Positions 52,070 through 61,982 are shown, counted from the first letter of the stretch. The stretch is 64,000 nucleotides of DNA from Terriglobia bacterium (GCA_021324365.1 JAJPJE010000049.1:1-64000); one strand, 5' to 3'. Notes: generated from the letters alone by a model not told the origin. Program-made: numbers and translations.

Positions 52070-55000
52070 ATGACCTACGTCGAGCTACATGCGCGTTCAG
52101 CATTCAGCTTTCTTGAAGGCACTTCCCTGCCCGAAGAAATGTCAGTCGCTTGTGCCGCGCTCGAAATGCCGGCGATGGCGCTCATCGATTGTAACGGCGT
52201 GTATGGTGCTCCGCGATTTCATCTTGCCGCACAAAAAACCTGCATCAAGCCGCACTTCGGCGCCGATGTGATCTGCGAGACGGAACTCGGCCCGGTGCGC
52301 ATTCCTCTGCTGGTTGAAAATCCCACCGGATATCAAAACTTATGTCGCCTGATCAGCCGCATGAAATTGCGCGTTCCGCGCAAGAGCGAAGGCACTACAA
52401 CCTTCGACGAACTCGCACAATTCGCAGCCGGATTAGTTTGTCTGACCGGGGAAGATCAGGGTCCGCTGACTGCCGCACTGAACAATGGCGGCATTCCTGA
52501 AGCCAAACGTGCTCTTGAGCGACTGGCATTCATCTTCGGCCGCAACAATCTTTTCGTAGAACTGCAACGGCATCATCGACGCGACCAGGAAACGCGCAAT
52601 CAGGCTGCGGTTGCGCTCGCGCGCTCGCTCTCTCTTCCTCTGCTCGCGACAAATGGAGTGCGTTACGTCCAACCGGCTGCGCGCCAGGTGCTCGATGTGT
52701 TCACATGCCTGCGCAACCATCGCACGCTCACGACTGCAGGCCAAATGCTCTCGCGTAATAACGAATGCTGTTTAAAGTCCGGTACAGAAATGGCTCGGCT
52801 ATTCGCTGATCTGCCCGATGCGATTGCGAATACCGCCGAACTTTCCAATCGCCTTGTCTTCAGGCTCACCGAACTGGGCTATCAGTTTCCGCAATATCCG
52901 GTGCCGGAAGGCGATGACATGAATTCATTTCTCCGCAAACGCACCGTGGAAGGCGAGGTGGAACGCTACGGTGGCCGAGATTCAGCGTTTCGTGGACGCG
53001 CACATCGTCAGATCGAACGTGAACTAAAACTAATTGAGCACCTGAAGCTGGCGGGATACTTCCTTATCGTTTGGGACATCGTTCGCTTCTGCCGCCAGCA
53101 AGGTATTCTCGTGCAAGGTCGAGGATCGGCTGCTAACAGCGCAGTCTGTTATTCACTGGGCATTACCGCGGTCGATCCCATAGGGATGGAATTGCTGTTC
53201 GAGCGTTTCCTTTCTGAGGAACGGGGCGAATGGCCCGACATCGATCTCGACCTGCCCAGCGGCGATCAGCGCGAGCGTGCGATTCAGTATGTTTATGAGC
53301 GCTATGGAAAACTTGGCGCCGCCATGACGGCAAATGTCATTACTTATCGCGGACGTTCGGCCGCCCGTGAAGTTGGCAAAGTGCTCGGCTTCGATTCTGA
53401 AACGCTCAACCGCCTTGCGCCGCTGGTAAGTTCCTGGGAATACAAGGACGAATCAGACACGATGGAGCGCCACTTCAACGATGCCGGTTGTGACACCTCG
53501 CATCCACGCATTCGCAAATTTCTGCAGCTTTGCATGGCATTGCAGGATTTGCCCCGCCATCTTGGCCAACACTCCGGCGGGATGGTCGTCTGCCAGGGTC
53601 AACTCGATTCCGTAGTTCCCCTCGAACCCGCAACTATGCCGAATCGGGTCGTCGTGCAATGGGACAAAGAAGATTGCGCGGATATGGGAATCGTGAAAGT
53701 CGATCTGCTCGGGTTAGGGATGATGGCAGTATTGGAAGACACTATCTCTCTTATCCACGATCATCACCGTGAAAACGTGAATCTGGCACAGATTCCCGCC
53801 GATGATCCGAAGGTCTACGCCACTTTGCAGAAAGCCGATACGATCGGCATGTTCCAGATCGAAAGTCGCGCGCAGATGTCGTGCCTGCCACGCCTGCGTC
53901 CCGAGCGGTTCTACGATCTTGTCGTGCAGGTCGCCATCATTCGTCCCGGACCGATCGTGGGCCAGATGGTCAATCCATTTCTGGAGCGCCGGTTGGGCCG
54001 GGAAGAAGTCACGTATCCTCATCCTTCCTTAGAGCCCGTGCTGAAGCGCACCCTCGGTGTACCGCTGTTCCAGGAACAACTTCTGCGTATTGCCATGATC
54101 GCCGCTAATTTCAGCGGCGGGGAAGCCGAGGAACTCCGTCGCGCGATGGGTTTCAAGCGTTCGGAAAAGCGCATGCGTGAAATCGAGAAGAAGCTACGGC
54201 GCGGCATGCAGGAAAACGGCATTTCACAGGAAGCACAGGAGCAGATCATTCTCTCCATCACTTCCTTTGCCCTGTATGGATTTCCTGAATCCCATGCGGC
54301 CAGTTTTGCCCTGCTCGCCTATGCGAGTGCATGGCTGAAGGTGCATTACCTGGCGGCATTCACGGCGTCGCTGCTGAACAATCAGCCGATGGGTTTCTAT
54401 CATCCGGCAACGATCGTAAAAGACTCACAGCGCCACGGATTGAAAGTTCGCCCCATTGACGTGCTGCACTCCGATTGGAAATGCACTTTGGAACCTTATA
54501 ACGGCCAGTTTGCCTTGCGTCTCGGCCTGCGCTATGCACGTGGTATGCGGCAGGAGGCTGCCGAAGCTCTTGTTGCCGCTCGACGCATGCGGCTGTTCGG
54601 ATCCATCGACGAACTTGCCTTTAGGGTTCCTGAGCTGCACAAATCCGAATTGGTTACACTCGGCCAGATTGGCGCTCTGAACGCTCTGGGTGGTGCCACT
54701 GTCCATCGTCGGGATGCTCTGTGGCAAGTCGAGCGAGCTGTTCGCGGCTCGGGACCCTTGCTGCGCGAGGTTGCCGATGCGCAGGACGCCTCACCTTTGG
54801 CCCGAATGACTGCCGAAGAATGCCTGGTAGCAGATTTTTCCGGTACCGGGATGACGGTCGGGCCTCATCCCATGCGCTACCATCGCGAGCAGATGAACAA
54901 TATGGGAGTTGTCCCGGCGAATCAACTTGCCAATCTTCCCCATGGAAAATTGGTACGTACGGCCGGATCAGTTATCGTGCGCCAGCGCCCTGGCACGGCC

Positions 55001-55222
55001 AAGGGTTTCGTTTTTCTCAGCATCGAAGATGAAACCGGCGTTTCTAACGCTATCATTCATCCCGATCTCTACCAGAAGAACCGGATAGCCCTGGTTTCCG
55101 AACGTTTCCTTATGATCGAAGGCATACTGCAAACCTTAGATAACGTGATTTCGGTGAAGGCGAACCGCATAATCCCTCTACATATCACTCGGGCAGAAAC
55201 CACGTCGCATGACTTTCATTAA
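52070..55222 (+). CDS. dnaE2: Error-prone DNA polymerase III alpha subunit DnaE2 (ImuC)
   Basis: A C-family polymerase of 1050 residues. The N-terminal PHP domain begins TYVELHARSAFSFLEGTSLPEE. The palm holds VQGRGSAANSAVCYSLGIT and the catalytic WPDIDLDLPSGDQRE. The thumb/fingers and helix-hairpin-helix follow, then a C-terminal OB fold (GKLVRTAGSVIVRQRPGTAKGFVFLSIEDETG). It performs mutagenic translesion synthesis with ImuA and ImuB. GTG at 52061 directly follows the imuB stop, but the ATG at 52070 matches the family start. Confidence 0.93.
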   Translation: MTYVELHARSAFSFLEGTSLPEEMSVACAALEMPAMALIDCNGVYGAPRFHLAAQKTCIKPHFGADVICETELGPVRIPLLVENPTGYQNLCRLISRMKLRVPRKSEGTTTFDELAQFAAGLVCLTGEDQGPLTAALNNGGIPEAKRALERLAFIFGRNNLFVELQRHHRRDQETRNQAAVALARSLSLPLLATNGVRYVQPAARQVLDVFTCLRNHRTLTTAGQMLSRNNECCLKSGTEMARLFADLPDAIANTAELSNRLVFRLTELGYQFPQYPVPEGDDMNSFLRKRTVEGEVERYGGRDSAFRGRAHRQIERELKLIEHLKLAGYFLIVWDIVRFCRQQGILVQGRGSAANSAVCYSLGITAVDPIGMELLFERFLSEERGEWPDIDLDLPSGDQRERAIQYVYERYGKLGAAMTANVITYRGRSAAREVGKVLGFDSETLNRLAPLVSSWEYKDESDTMERHFNDAGCDTSHPRIRKFLQLCMALQDLPRHLGQHSGGMVVCQGQLDSVVPLEPATMPNRVVVQWDKEDCADMGIVKVDLLGLGMMAVLEDTISLIHDHHRENVNLAQIPADDPKVYATLQKADTIGMFQIESRAQMSCLPRLRPERFYDLVVQVAIIRPGPIVGQMVNPFLERRLGREEVTYPHPSLEPVLKRTLGVPLFQEQLLRIAMIAANFSGGEAEELRRAMGFKRSEKRMREIEKKLRRGMQENGISQEAQEQIILSITSFALYGFPESHAASFALLAYASAWLKVHYLAAFTASLLNNQPMGFYHPATIVKDSQRHGLKVRPIDVLHSDWKCTLEPYNGQFALRLGLRYARGMRQEAAEALVAARRMRLFGSIDELAFRVPELHKSELVTLGQIGALNALGGATVHRRDALWQVERAVRGSGPLLREVADAQDASPLARMTAEECLVADFSGTGMTVGPHPMRYHREQMNNMGVVPANQLANLPHGKLVRTAGSVIVRQRPGTAKGFVFLSIEDETGVSNAIIHPDLYQKNRIALVSERFLMIEGILQTLDNVISVKANRIIPLHITRAETTSHDFH

Positions 55223-55353
55223 CCTGAATTCCGTTATTTCAGCCCCTGTTGACCTCTTTCCAACTACGGTACGTCTCCTCCCGACCCGACAAAATGAGAA
55301 TGAAGCACCTGATCCTCTATTTGCATCCATATCAGAACGGAGATTTTTGTCTC

Positions 55354-56976
55354 ATGAGACTTAACCGGGGTCTTGGGCTTCGTTTACTTCTGGTTCTTTT
55401 AGTTTTTGATGCTTTGGGCGTCCTTCTAGGACAGCGAATGGATTCTGGCACCTTGAATACCGGGACTCTGAACAGTCCATTGGACAACGACACGCAGGCG
55501 CGCGATTCTCTGCGGAACTTCACGCAGGCTTATCACATCGTGGAGGACAACTACGCCGAGACCGTCGACCCCAGTAAGGCAATTTTCGAGGGAGCTATCC
55601 CCGGAATGCTGCGGGTTCTGGACCCGCACTCCACATTCTTCGATCCCAAAGCATATGCTCAACTCCAGGAAGAACAGAGTGGCAAATACTACGGCATCGG
55701 CATGAGCATCGGCGCTCGCGCCAATAAAATTGTAGTTATTGCCCCATTTGCTGGCACTCCTGCCTACAAAGCGGGAATTCGCCCCGGAGATGTAATCGCA
55801 GCCGTGGACGGCAAGCCCACAGACAACATGACCACCGACGAAGTCGCTGACCTGGTACGTGGTCCGAAAGGCACGAATGTCCAGATCACGATTCTTCGGG
55901 AAGGAATTTCCCAGCCTGTTCACCTTACCGTGATGCGTGCTGAGATCCCGCGCAATAGTGTGGATGTTCATTTCATGCTGAAGCCGGGGATCGGCTACGT
56001 GCACCTGGCCATGTTCGATGAAACAACCGACAGCGAACTTGAGAAAGCTTTGGACGGCTTCGGGAATTTACAAGGGCTGGTTCTCGACCTTCGTCAGGAT
56101 CCAGGCGGTCTGCTGAACCAAGCTGTCGCCGTAGCCAGCGAATTCCTGCCAAAGGGCGACGTGGTCGTTTCGCAGCACGGGCGTTCCTCGCCAGAGCGTG
56201 TCTATCGCGTGGCACAAGGAAATGGCGGCAAAGATTATCCCATTGTTGTCCTTGTGGATCGTGGAACCGCCTCCGCCGCAGAGATCGTTACCGGCGCCAT
56301 TCAGGATCACGACCGGGGAATCGTTGTCGGTCAGAATACATTTGGCAAGGGTCTGGTCCAGACCGTGTTTCCACTCTCCGACAGCACCGGACTGGCACTT
56401 ACCACGGCAAAGTACTACACACCCAGCGGCCGCTTGATTCAGCGAAATTATGAAGGCGTATCGCTTTATGATTATTACTATAACGTCAATAACAACGCTG
56501 CTAACAATGCCGCACGTGAGGTAAAGAAAACGGATACTGGGCGCTTGGTTTACGGCGGCGACGGCATCACTCCGGATTTTCAAATTCCGGAGCCCAAGGC
56601 TAACGCATTCCAGCAGGATCTAACTTTCCATTACATCTTCTTCGACTTTGCGCAGCAATACCTGTCCCAGCACAAGATCACGCCGAGTTGGAATGTTGAC
56701 GATCAGACATTGCAGGACTTCCGCAATTTCCTGCATTCGAAGAACATCACCTATTCGGAGTCGGATTTCGCGGCTAATCTCGATTGGGTGAAGTCCCACA
56801 TCAAGGCCGAAGTGTTCACAAATTCGTTCGGACTGGAGCAAGGACAGGCAGCCAGTGCTGCCGACGATCCCGAAGTTCTCAAGGCAGTTGAGTATCTGCC
56901 TCAAGCCAAGAACCTCGAGGAAACGGCGGAACGGATAATGCTCGAACGCAATCGCTCCGCCGCCCTGCACAAGTGA
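55354..56976 (+). CDS. S41 family C-terminal processing peptidase
   Basis: A 540-residue CtpA/Prc-type serine peptidase. The frame is open from 55249, but the ATG at 55354 follows GGAGA and begins a membrane/signal segment (LGLRLLLVLLVFDALGVLLGQ). A PDZ domain (GIRPGDVIAAVDGKPTDNMTTDEV) precedes the catalytic core with the Ser in VDRGTASAAEIVTGAIQD and the Lys in GQNTFGKGLVQTVFPL, a Ser-Lys dyad. It acts in the periplasm or at the membrane. It is monocistronic. Confidence 0.9.
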   Translation: MRLNRGLGLRLLLVLLVFDALGVLLGQRMDSGTLNTGTLNSPLDNDTQARDSLRNFTQAYHIVEDNYAETVDPSKAIFEGAIPGMLRVLDPHSTFFDPKAYAQLQEEQSGKYYGIGMSIGARANKIVVIAPFAGTPAYKAGIRPGDVIAAVDGKPTDNMTTDEVADLVRGPKGTNVQITILREGISQPVHLTVMRAEIPRNSVDVHFMLKPGIGYVHLAMFDETTDSELEKALDGFGNLQGLVLDLRQDPGGLLNQAVAVASEFLPKGDVVVSQHGRSSPERVYRVAQGNGGKDYPIVVLVDRGTASAAEIVTGAIQDHDRGIVVGQNTFGKGLVQTVFPLSDSTGLALTTAKYYTPSGRLIQRNYEGVSLYDYYYNVNNNAANNAAREVKKTDTGRLVYGGDGITPDFQIPEPKANAFQQDLTFHYIFFDFAQQYLSQHKITPSWNVDDQTLQDFRNFLHSKNITYSESDFAANLDWVKSHIKAEVFTNSFGLEQGQAASAADDPEVLKAVEYLPQAKNLEETAERIMLERNRSAALHK

Positions 56977-57281
56977 GAATGCGCGGCCCGTCCTCGAACC
57001 GTATTTGATTCCAGTTCAGCTTGAAACCCATGTGTCGGGCTACGCCGCAGGGAGCGAGACGGCGCGTTCACTGACCAGAGATCCCTCCCCGGCATTACGT
57101 CACAGTTAACTATGACCTACATCACTGCCGAAATGTTCATCTCCATTCAATCTTCACGCCAATAGCGCAGATCGTACGTTCGTTCTACGGACGCGCGCAG
57201 CGCCTCGGACAGGGGTGTTTTCGCAGTACCTTCGGCCCCGCAACATCGATCCTGACACGACCTCTGGAAAAGGAGTACTTG
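56977..57281. other. 305-bp intergenic region before the bc-complex operon
   Basis: No reading frame is supported. It contains the Crp/Fnr-type box at 57112-57125 and a TTCAAT -10-like hexamer at 57146-57151. Nothing else was recognised. Confidence 0.5.
57112..57125 (+). promoter_or_regulatory. Crp/Fnr-type box 6 (bc-complex operon)
   Basis: ATGAC-ctac-ATCAC, the same pattern as the NO-island boxes, 157 bases upstream of the cytochrome c gene. TTCAAT at 57146-57151 is centred 30 bases downstream. Confidence 0.5.
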
Positions 57282-57857
57282 ATGTTCAGAAGAGTCGACT
57301 TCATCGGAATATTGGCGGCCCTGCTGGCTATCTCTGGCCTGGCTTGCTTCCTCACCACGAACACTCTGCTTCCCACCTGGCTCGCTTATCTTGGCGGCCC
57401 GGTACTGTGGTTCATCGGTACGGTTATCGCGATCATATGGATGGTCTGCCGCTTCTTCCCTACGCCCGCTACAAGGTCCAATGAAGCCCCGACATCGCGT
57501 CCCGGAAGTGGCGACGTGGCAAAAACCGTACGCTCCAGTTTGCTGATTCTCAGCAGCTTCCTTCCTATGCTCATTCTTGTTCCCGCGCAGGCTGCTGATG
57601 CTGCGCCTGGCAACGACGTATTCAAGTCGAAGTGTGCGATGTGCCACGGTCAGGACTGCGCCGGAAAAACCGTTATGGGGCAGAAGTTCAACATCCCGGA
57701 TCTCCATTCTGCTGATGTGCAGAAGAAGTCTGCGTCCGAACTTGCCGCCATCGTCACGAAAGGTAAGAACAAGATGCCTGCTTACGAAGGCAAGTTGACG
57801 CCGGAGCAGATTTCGCAGGTCTCAGCATTTATTAAGTCGCTCCGGGCCCAACACTAA
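57282..57857 (+). CDS. Membrane-anchored mono-haem cytochrome c
   Basis: A 191-residue protein. Two N-terminal membrane segments (about residues 6-26 and 30-53) are followed by a linker, a third hydrophobic segment that itself looks like a signal peptide (SSLLILSSFLPMLILVPAQA, about 86-105), and a class I cytochrome c domain with CAMCH and a probable Met ligand in NKMPAYEG. AGGAG sits six bases before the ATG at 57282; TTG at 57279 is less likely. It is the first gene of the bc-complex operon. An in-frame GTG at 57516 could give a separate soluble cytochrome. Confidence 0.87.
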   Translation: MFRRVDFIGILAALLAISGLACFLTTNTLLPTWLAYLGGPVLWFIGTVIAIIWMVCRFFPTPATRSNEAPTSRPGSGDVAKTVRSSLLILSSFLPMLILVPAQAADAAPGNDVFKSKCAMCHGQDCAGKTVMGQKFNIPDLHSADVQKKSASELAAIVTKGKNKMPAYEGKLTPEQISQVSAFIKSLRAQH

Positions 57858-57871
57858 GCTCCAGAGGATCT

Positions 57872-58360
57872 ATGCCGGCTAAAGAAGGATTCGCACCGTA
57901 CCCAACACAAACTGCTCACCCGGATCACTCAACGCGGCGCCGTTTCTTGCAGGTTCTGCTCGGCGGTGGCGTATTGGCGTCGCTGGCGTCCTTTCTCTAT
58001 CCGGTGATCCGATACATCATTCCGCCTGCGACGACCGATCTCGGTGTAGACTCGGTGCTCGCTGGCACTGTCGCCGAACTGAAGCCGAACTCTTACAAGA
58101 TCTTTCGCTTCGGAAGCCGTCCCGGCCTGCTCGTGCTCACGGCCAATGGCGAATACAAAGCGATGTCGGCGACCTGCACGCATTTGAGCTGCACGGTGCA
58201 GTATCGTCCCGATCTTCGCCAGATCTGGTGCGCGTGTCACAACGGCAAATATGACCTAAACGGGCGCAACGTTTCCGGACCTCCGCCGCGTCCTCTGGAA
58301 GCCTACGAAGTTCACGTCCGCGGACAGGAAATCTACGTCAGCCGAAAGCAGGGGGCATGA
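57872..58360 (+). CDS. Rieske iron-sulfur protein
   Basis: A 162-residue subunit of a quinol:cytochrome c oxidoreductase. A twin-arginine signal [13 protein letters not shown] leads into the membrane anchor, and the 2Fe-2S ligands lie in [10 protein letters not shown] and [10 protein letters not shown]. It passes electrons from quinol to a c-type haem. It lies 14 bp after the cytochrome c gene and one base before the cytochrome b start. Confidence 0.93.
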   Translation: MPAKEGFAPYPTQTAHPDHSTRRRFLQVLLGGGVLASLASFLYPVIRYIIPPATTDLGVDSVLAGTVAELKPNSYKIFRFGSRPGLLVLTANGEYKAMSATCTHLSCTVQYRPDLRQIWCACHNGKYDLNGRNVSGPPPRPLEAYEVHVRGQEIYVSRKQGA

Positions 58361-58361
58361 G

Positions 58362-59444
58362 ATGACACCTGTCGCGCACGTGCAGAAATGGCTCGACGAA
58401 CGCTTTGGCTGGGAAGAACTCCTCGCACCGCTCCGCCACAAGGTGGTACCACAACATCGGTTGTCATACTGGTACTTCCTCGGCGGCATGACACTTTTCC
58501 TCTTCGGCGTCCAGGTCATCACCGGAATTCTCCTGCTCCTTTATTACCGTCCGAGCGCGAGCGAAGCCTTCGAGAGCGTGCAGTACATCACCACGCAAGT
58601 GCAGTTCGGCTGGCTCATCCGATCGGTGCATTCGTGGTCAGCCAACCTGATGATCCTGATGGCGTTCGCGCACATGTTCAGCGTCCTGTTCCTGAGGTCC
58701 TATCGGAAGCCGCGCGAACTCACCTGGGTGACGGGAATGGTCTTGTTGTTCCTTGCGCTTGGGTTTGGATTTAGCGGGTATCTGCTCCCCTGGAATACCT
58801 TGTCTTTCTTCGCAACCAAGGTGGGCACGGAAGTTGCTGGGCAAGTTCCTGTCGTGGGCCGATGGATCATGATCTTCCTTCGTGGCAGCGAGGATGTCAC
58901 CGGTGCAACCCTCACTCGCTTCTTTGGGTTCCATGTCGCCGTCCTCCCCGGCCTCATCACCGTATTCCTCGGCCTACACGTTGCACTCATCCAGCGGTTT
59001 GGGATGAGTGCGCCGCCTTCGGTTGAAGCGCAGTGGCAGCAGAATCCGGCCAGCAAAAAGGAGGTGCGCTTCTTCCCGAATTTCCTGCTTCGCGAGTTGA
59101 TGGCCTGGTACATCGCGCTCGGACTTCTCGGCGCCCTCGCCGCGCTCTCGCCGTGGGGGATCGGAGCGAAAGCCGACCCGTTTGCGCCCGCCCCGGCCGG
59201 CATCAAGCCGGAGTGGTACTTCCTGGCGCAATTCCAGACGCTGAAACTAATTCCCTCGAAAATTCTAGGCCTCGACGGCGAAGTGCTCGGCGTTCTCGCC
59301 TTCGGCTTCGCCGGAGCCATATGGCTGCTGTTGCCGTTTCTTGAGCCGAAAGGCAAGAACGGTGCGCGGCTTGTAACTGGACTGGGCATCTTCGCCCTCG
59401 CCTACATGGTTGCGCTCACCATCTACGGACACCTGGCCAAGTGA
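58362..59444 (+). CDS. Cytochrome b subunit of a bc-type complex
   Basis: A 360-residue polytopic membrane protein joining the b6-like and subunit-IV-like parts. Haem-ligand histidines are spaced H-X13-H in helix B ([15 protein letters not shown]) and H-X14-H in helix D ([16 protein letters not shown]), the latter as in b6f-type proteins. The quinol-site motif PEWY is in [12 protein letters not shown]. It is an operon member between the Rieske gene and a nine-haem cytochrome gene. Confidence 0.93.
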   Translation: MTPVAHVQKWLDERFGWEELLAPLRHKVVPQHRLSYWYFLGGMTLFLFGVQVITGILLLLYYRPSASEAFESVQYITTQVQFGWLIRSVHSWSANLMILMAFAHMFSVLFLRSYRKPRELTWVTGMVLLFLALGFGFSGYLLPWNTLSFFATKVGTEVAGQVPVVGRWIMIFLRGSEDVTGATLTRFFGFHVAVLPGLITVFLGLHVALIQRFGMSAPPSVEAQWQQNPASKKEVRFFPNFLLRELMAWYIALGLLGALAALSPWGIGAKADPFAPAPAGIKPEWYFLAQFQTLKLIPSKILGLDGEVLGVLAFGFAGAIWLLLPFLEPKGKNGARLVTGLGIFALAYMVALTIYGHLAK

Positions 59445-59455
59445 GGAACAACAGC

Positions 59456-60718
59456 ATGAAACGACACATCGCAAAACTGCTTCTGGTGCTGCTGATCATC
59501 CTCGGCTTCGGCGCCGTACGAGCCATCGCTGAAGAAGCCGCCAACGTTTGCATCGACTGCCACTCGAATCTCGATGCGCCGCTCAAAGTGACGGGCGAGG
59601 AATTCGGCGCCAGCATTCACGCTCAAAAAGGATTGACCTGCACGGCTTGCCATGGCGGCAACGCGACTGACGCCGAGCTTGCCATGAGCCCGAAAGCAGG
59701 ATTCAAAGGCAAACCGTCTCGCCAACAGATTCCCGAACTCTGCGGCAAGTGCCACTCCGACGCGGCATACGTGCGTCAGTACAATCCCTCGTTGCGTACC
59801 GATCAGCTCAGCCAATACCACACCAGTATTCACGGCAAGCGGCTGGCCATAGGCGACACCAAGGTCGCAGTCTGCACCGATTGCCATGGCATTCACGATA
59901 TCCGCCCCCCGTCTGACACGCGCTCTAGCGTGCATCCGCTGAATGTTGCCAACACGTGCAAACGCTGCCATGCCGACGCAGACTACATGAAAAGCTATGG
60001 CATCAAGACCGACCAATTTGCCGGATATTCCGAGAGCGTTCACCACGCGGCAATGGTCGAGCGCGGAGATCTAAGCGCGCCGACTTGCACGACCTGCCAC
60101 GGCAATCATGGCGCAGCTCCTCCCGGAGTCGCGAGCGTGGCAAATGTCTGCTCAACCTGTCACGTGTTTCAGGCTCAGCTCTTTGATGAGAGCCCTCACA
60201 AAGCAGCGTTTGCAAACATGGGCTTTCCCGGATGCGTTACCTGCCACAGCAATCACCGCATCAAGCCGCCCTCCGACTCGATGCTCGCCGGCAAAGATGC
60301 CGTCTGCACCAACTGTCACACCGAAGGCGATGCCGGTTCCACCACTGCGCAGAACTTCTATTCCGGCATTCTGAACCTGCAGGCGTCCATTACGCGCTCA
60401 GAAGGTATTCTGAACCGCGCCGCGGATGAGGGAGTGGAGGTCGGACAGGCACAATTGGAACTGACACAGGCCCGCGATGCGCTGACCAAGGCGCGCGTGA
60501 CCATCCACAGCCTGCAACCAGAGAAGGTGAAAGCCGATCTCGACGCCGGAACGAAAGTGACGGACAAAACCTATGCCGCGGGAACAAAAGCGATGCAGGA
60601 AAGCCGCTTCCGCCGCGTTGGACTGCTGGTCTCCCTCGGCGCAATTCTGTTTACGGTGGTGGCGCTTGGCCTTTACATTCGCGAACGTGAGAAAAACGGC
60701 GGCAACTCTACGCATTGA
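59456..60718 (+). CDS. Nine-haem cytochrome c with C-terminal membrane anchor
   Basis: About 420 residues with a signal peptide (KLLLVLLIILGFGAVRAIAEE) and nine CX2CH motifs in order: CIDCH, CTACH, CGKCH, CTDCH, CKRCH, CTTCH, CSTCH, CVTCH, CTNCH. A helical region follows, then a membrane segment (VGLLVSLGAILFTVVALGLYI) near the C-terminus. The ATG at 59456 has GAGGAACA upstream; a GTG at 59441 overlaps the cytochrome b stop. It probably replaces or extends cytochrome c1 in this bc complex, passing electrons to periplasmic acceptors. Similar to cytochrome c3/NrfB-like families. Confidence 0.9.
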   Translation: MKRHIAKLLLVLLIILGFGAVRAIAEEAANVCIDCHSNLDAPLKVTGEEFGASIHAQKGLTCTACHGGNATDAELAMSPKAGFKGKPSRQQIPELCGKCHSDAAYVRQYNPSLRTDQLSQYHTSIHGKRLAIGDTKVAVCTDCHGIHDIRPPSDTRSSVHPLNVANTCKRCHADADYMKSYGIKTDQFAGYSESVHHAAMVERGDLSAPTCTTCHGNHGAAPPGVASVANVCSTCHVFQAQLFDESPHKAAFANMGFPGCVTCHSNHRIKPPSDSMLAGKDAVCTNCHTEGDAGSTTAQNFYSGILNLQASITRSEGILNRAADEGVEVGQAQLELTQARDALTKARVTIHSLQPEKVKADLDAGTKVTDKTYAAGTKAMQESRFRRVGLLVSLGAILFTVVALGLYIREREKNGGNSTH

Positions 60719-60826
60719 CGGTGAAACATACTTCAGATCTGGGGTCGAAGGCGACGCTTGAGTGTCGGCGCGCCACAGCCCGGCACCAACGACACGCACA
60801 ACCTCCTTTGTCTCTTGAGAACAGAT

Positions 60827-61543
60827 TCAGTACTGGCACACAATTCTGTAAATCGTTGCGTTATAGGCGGGTAAGAACTGTGGAACGATCGTGCATGGCG
60901 TCCCACTTGAGGGAGGCGATGTGATAACCAGCGACGCGTCCCACGACCCGAGTGTCGGATTAAAGAGAACGCTGCTGTACGGAATGTTTGGATACTGCCC
61001 AAAGAATGGGTCCAGTACTGTAACCGTCCCTGCGTTCACGTCATAACCGCTGATCACGACGAAGTGCCCGGAGAAGCCTCCCAGCGATAAGTGTGCTATG
61101 ACCGGAGTTCCCTGACCGACGTACTGCTGGACTTGTTGTAGCGAGAGCGCAGAATAAATAACCTGGCTGTTTATGAAGAAGATCTGCGACAACATTTGCT
61201 GGATTTCAAAAATCGTCCCCTCTTGAACGCATTCCCCCGTGAGGCAACAAAGACCCGGGCCGCCGTTTCTGATGTCGAACTCTGTAAGCACTTCACAATC
61301 TGTGACATTTGGCAGGTTTTTCATGTAGGCAGCAGCCATCGCCGTCGAAGCCGCCCAACACCACACTTGTGTCTGCTGCGGGATGTACGGAACCATTAAT
61401 TGACGGAACGCCGCAATCGTAGGAGCGGGCGCAGGATTTGAAGGAGTTGAAGGTGCAGGTTGTGGCGTCGGGTTTCCGCAGCCAGCCAGTAAGGAGAACG
61501 CCGCCAGTAGAGCGGCAATGAACAAAGAAGGTCTGGTCGTCAC
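60827..61543 (-). CDS. Papain-like cysteine protease lipoprotein
   Basis: About 238 residues from a GTG at 61543; the frame is open to 61585. The start gives a normal lipoprotein signal ending LLAGC (lipobox Cys about residue 22), then a Pro/Ser/Ala linker. The C39/C70-like peptidase domain has the catalytic Cys in QTQVWCWAASTAMAAAYM and the His in GFSGHFVVISGYDVNAG, with an Asp following in VTVLDPF. It is probably tethered to a membrane and faces the periplasm. The substrate is unknown; it is monocistronic. Confidence 0.8.
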   Translation of the reverse strand: MTTRPSLFIAALLAAFSLLAGCGNPTPQPAPSTPSNPAPAPTIAAFRQLMVPYIPQQTQVWCWAASTAMAAAYMKNLPNVTDCEVLTEFDIRNGGPGLCCLTGECVQEGTIFEIQQMLSQIFFINSQVIYSALSLQQVQQYVGQGTPVIAHLSLGGFSGHFVVISGYDVNAGTVTVLDPFFGQYPNIPYSSVLFNPTLGSWDASLVITSPPSSGTPCTIVPQFLPAYNATIYRIVCQY

Positions 61544-61585
61544 TAGAGAACTTCGCCCCCACGAAGGTGCCCTCAGTACGAGCAC

Positions 61586-61982
61586 TCTATACCCGAGCGG
61601 AGGTTTAAAAACAAAATGAACTTTTCTGTTCCAAATTCGTAAAACAATACAACGGCTCGTTCGTCCGCCAGCAAAGACACCGCTGAATTGATCTGGGGTG
61701 GATTGAACCTAAGCCACGTAGCTGTAAGAAGTCACGCTTTTTAACGTCCTCAAGGGGTGGCGGAACGAAGCGAATGGCACTCAAAGCTTCAGTCGATAAG
61801 CCGAAGAGAACTCGAAAGGCGGCACAAAGTCCTCCTACTGGCCCCTCGGGTCTTTGTGAGAGTTTCATCATCAATGATCATGGTTCCCAGAAATCGAGGT
61901 TAGCCGCTAAAATGAGACTTGGGGTTTCCGTCCCGCCTCTTACCAGTTCAACTCTGTCAAACTGCAAGTTAAAAGTAAAAAA
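61586..61982. other. Intergenic region without a supported gene
   Basis: About 400 bases between the protease lipoprotein and the efflux adaptor. Short frames on both strands have no ribosome site or recognisable product. A tRNA T-arm-like string on the minus strand near 61700 is not accompanied by the rest of a tRNA. The 40 bases before 61983 are A-rich. Confidence 0.5.

Noticed and set aside
61680-61720. tRNA or tmRNA-like string (GGTTCAATCC on the minus strand, GGGGTGGATTGAACC on the plus strand)
   Set aside because: No acceptor stem, anticodon arm, CCA end or tmRNA tag sequence could be found around it.
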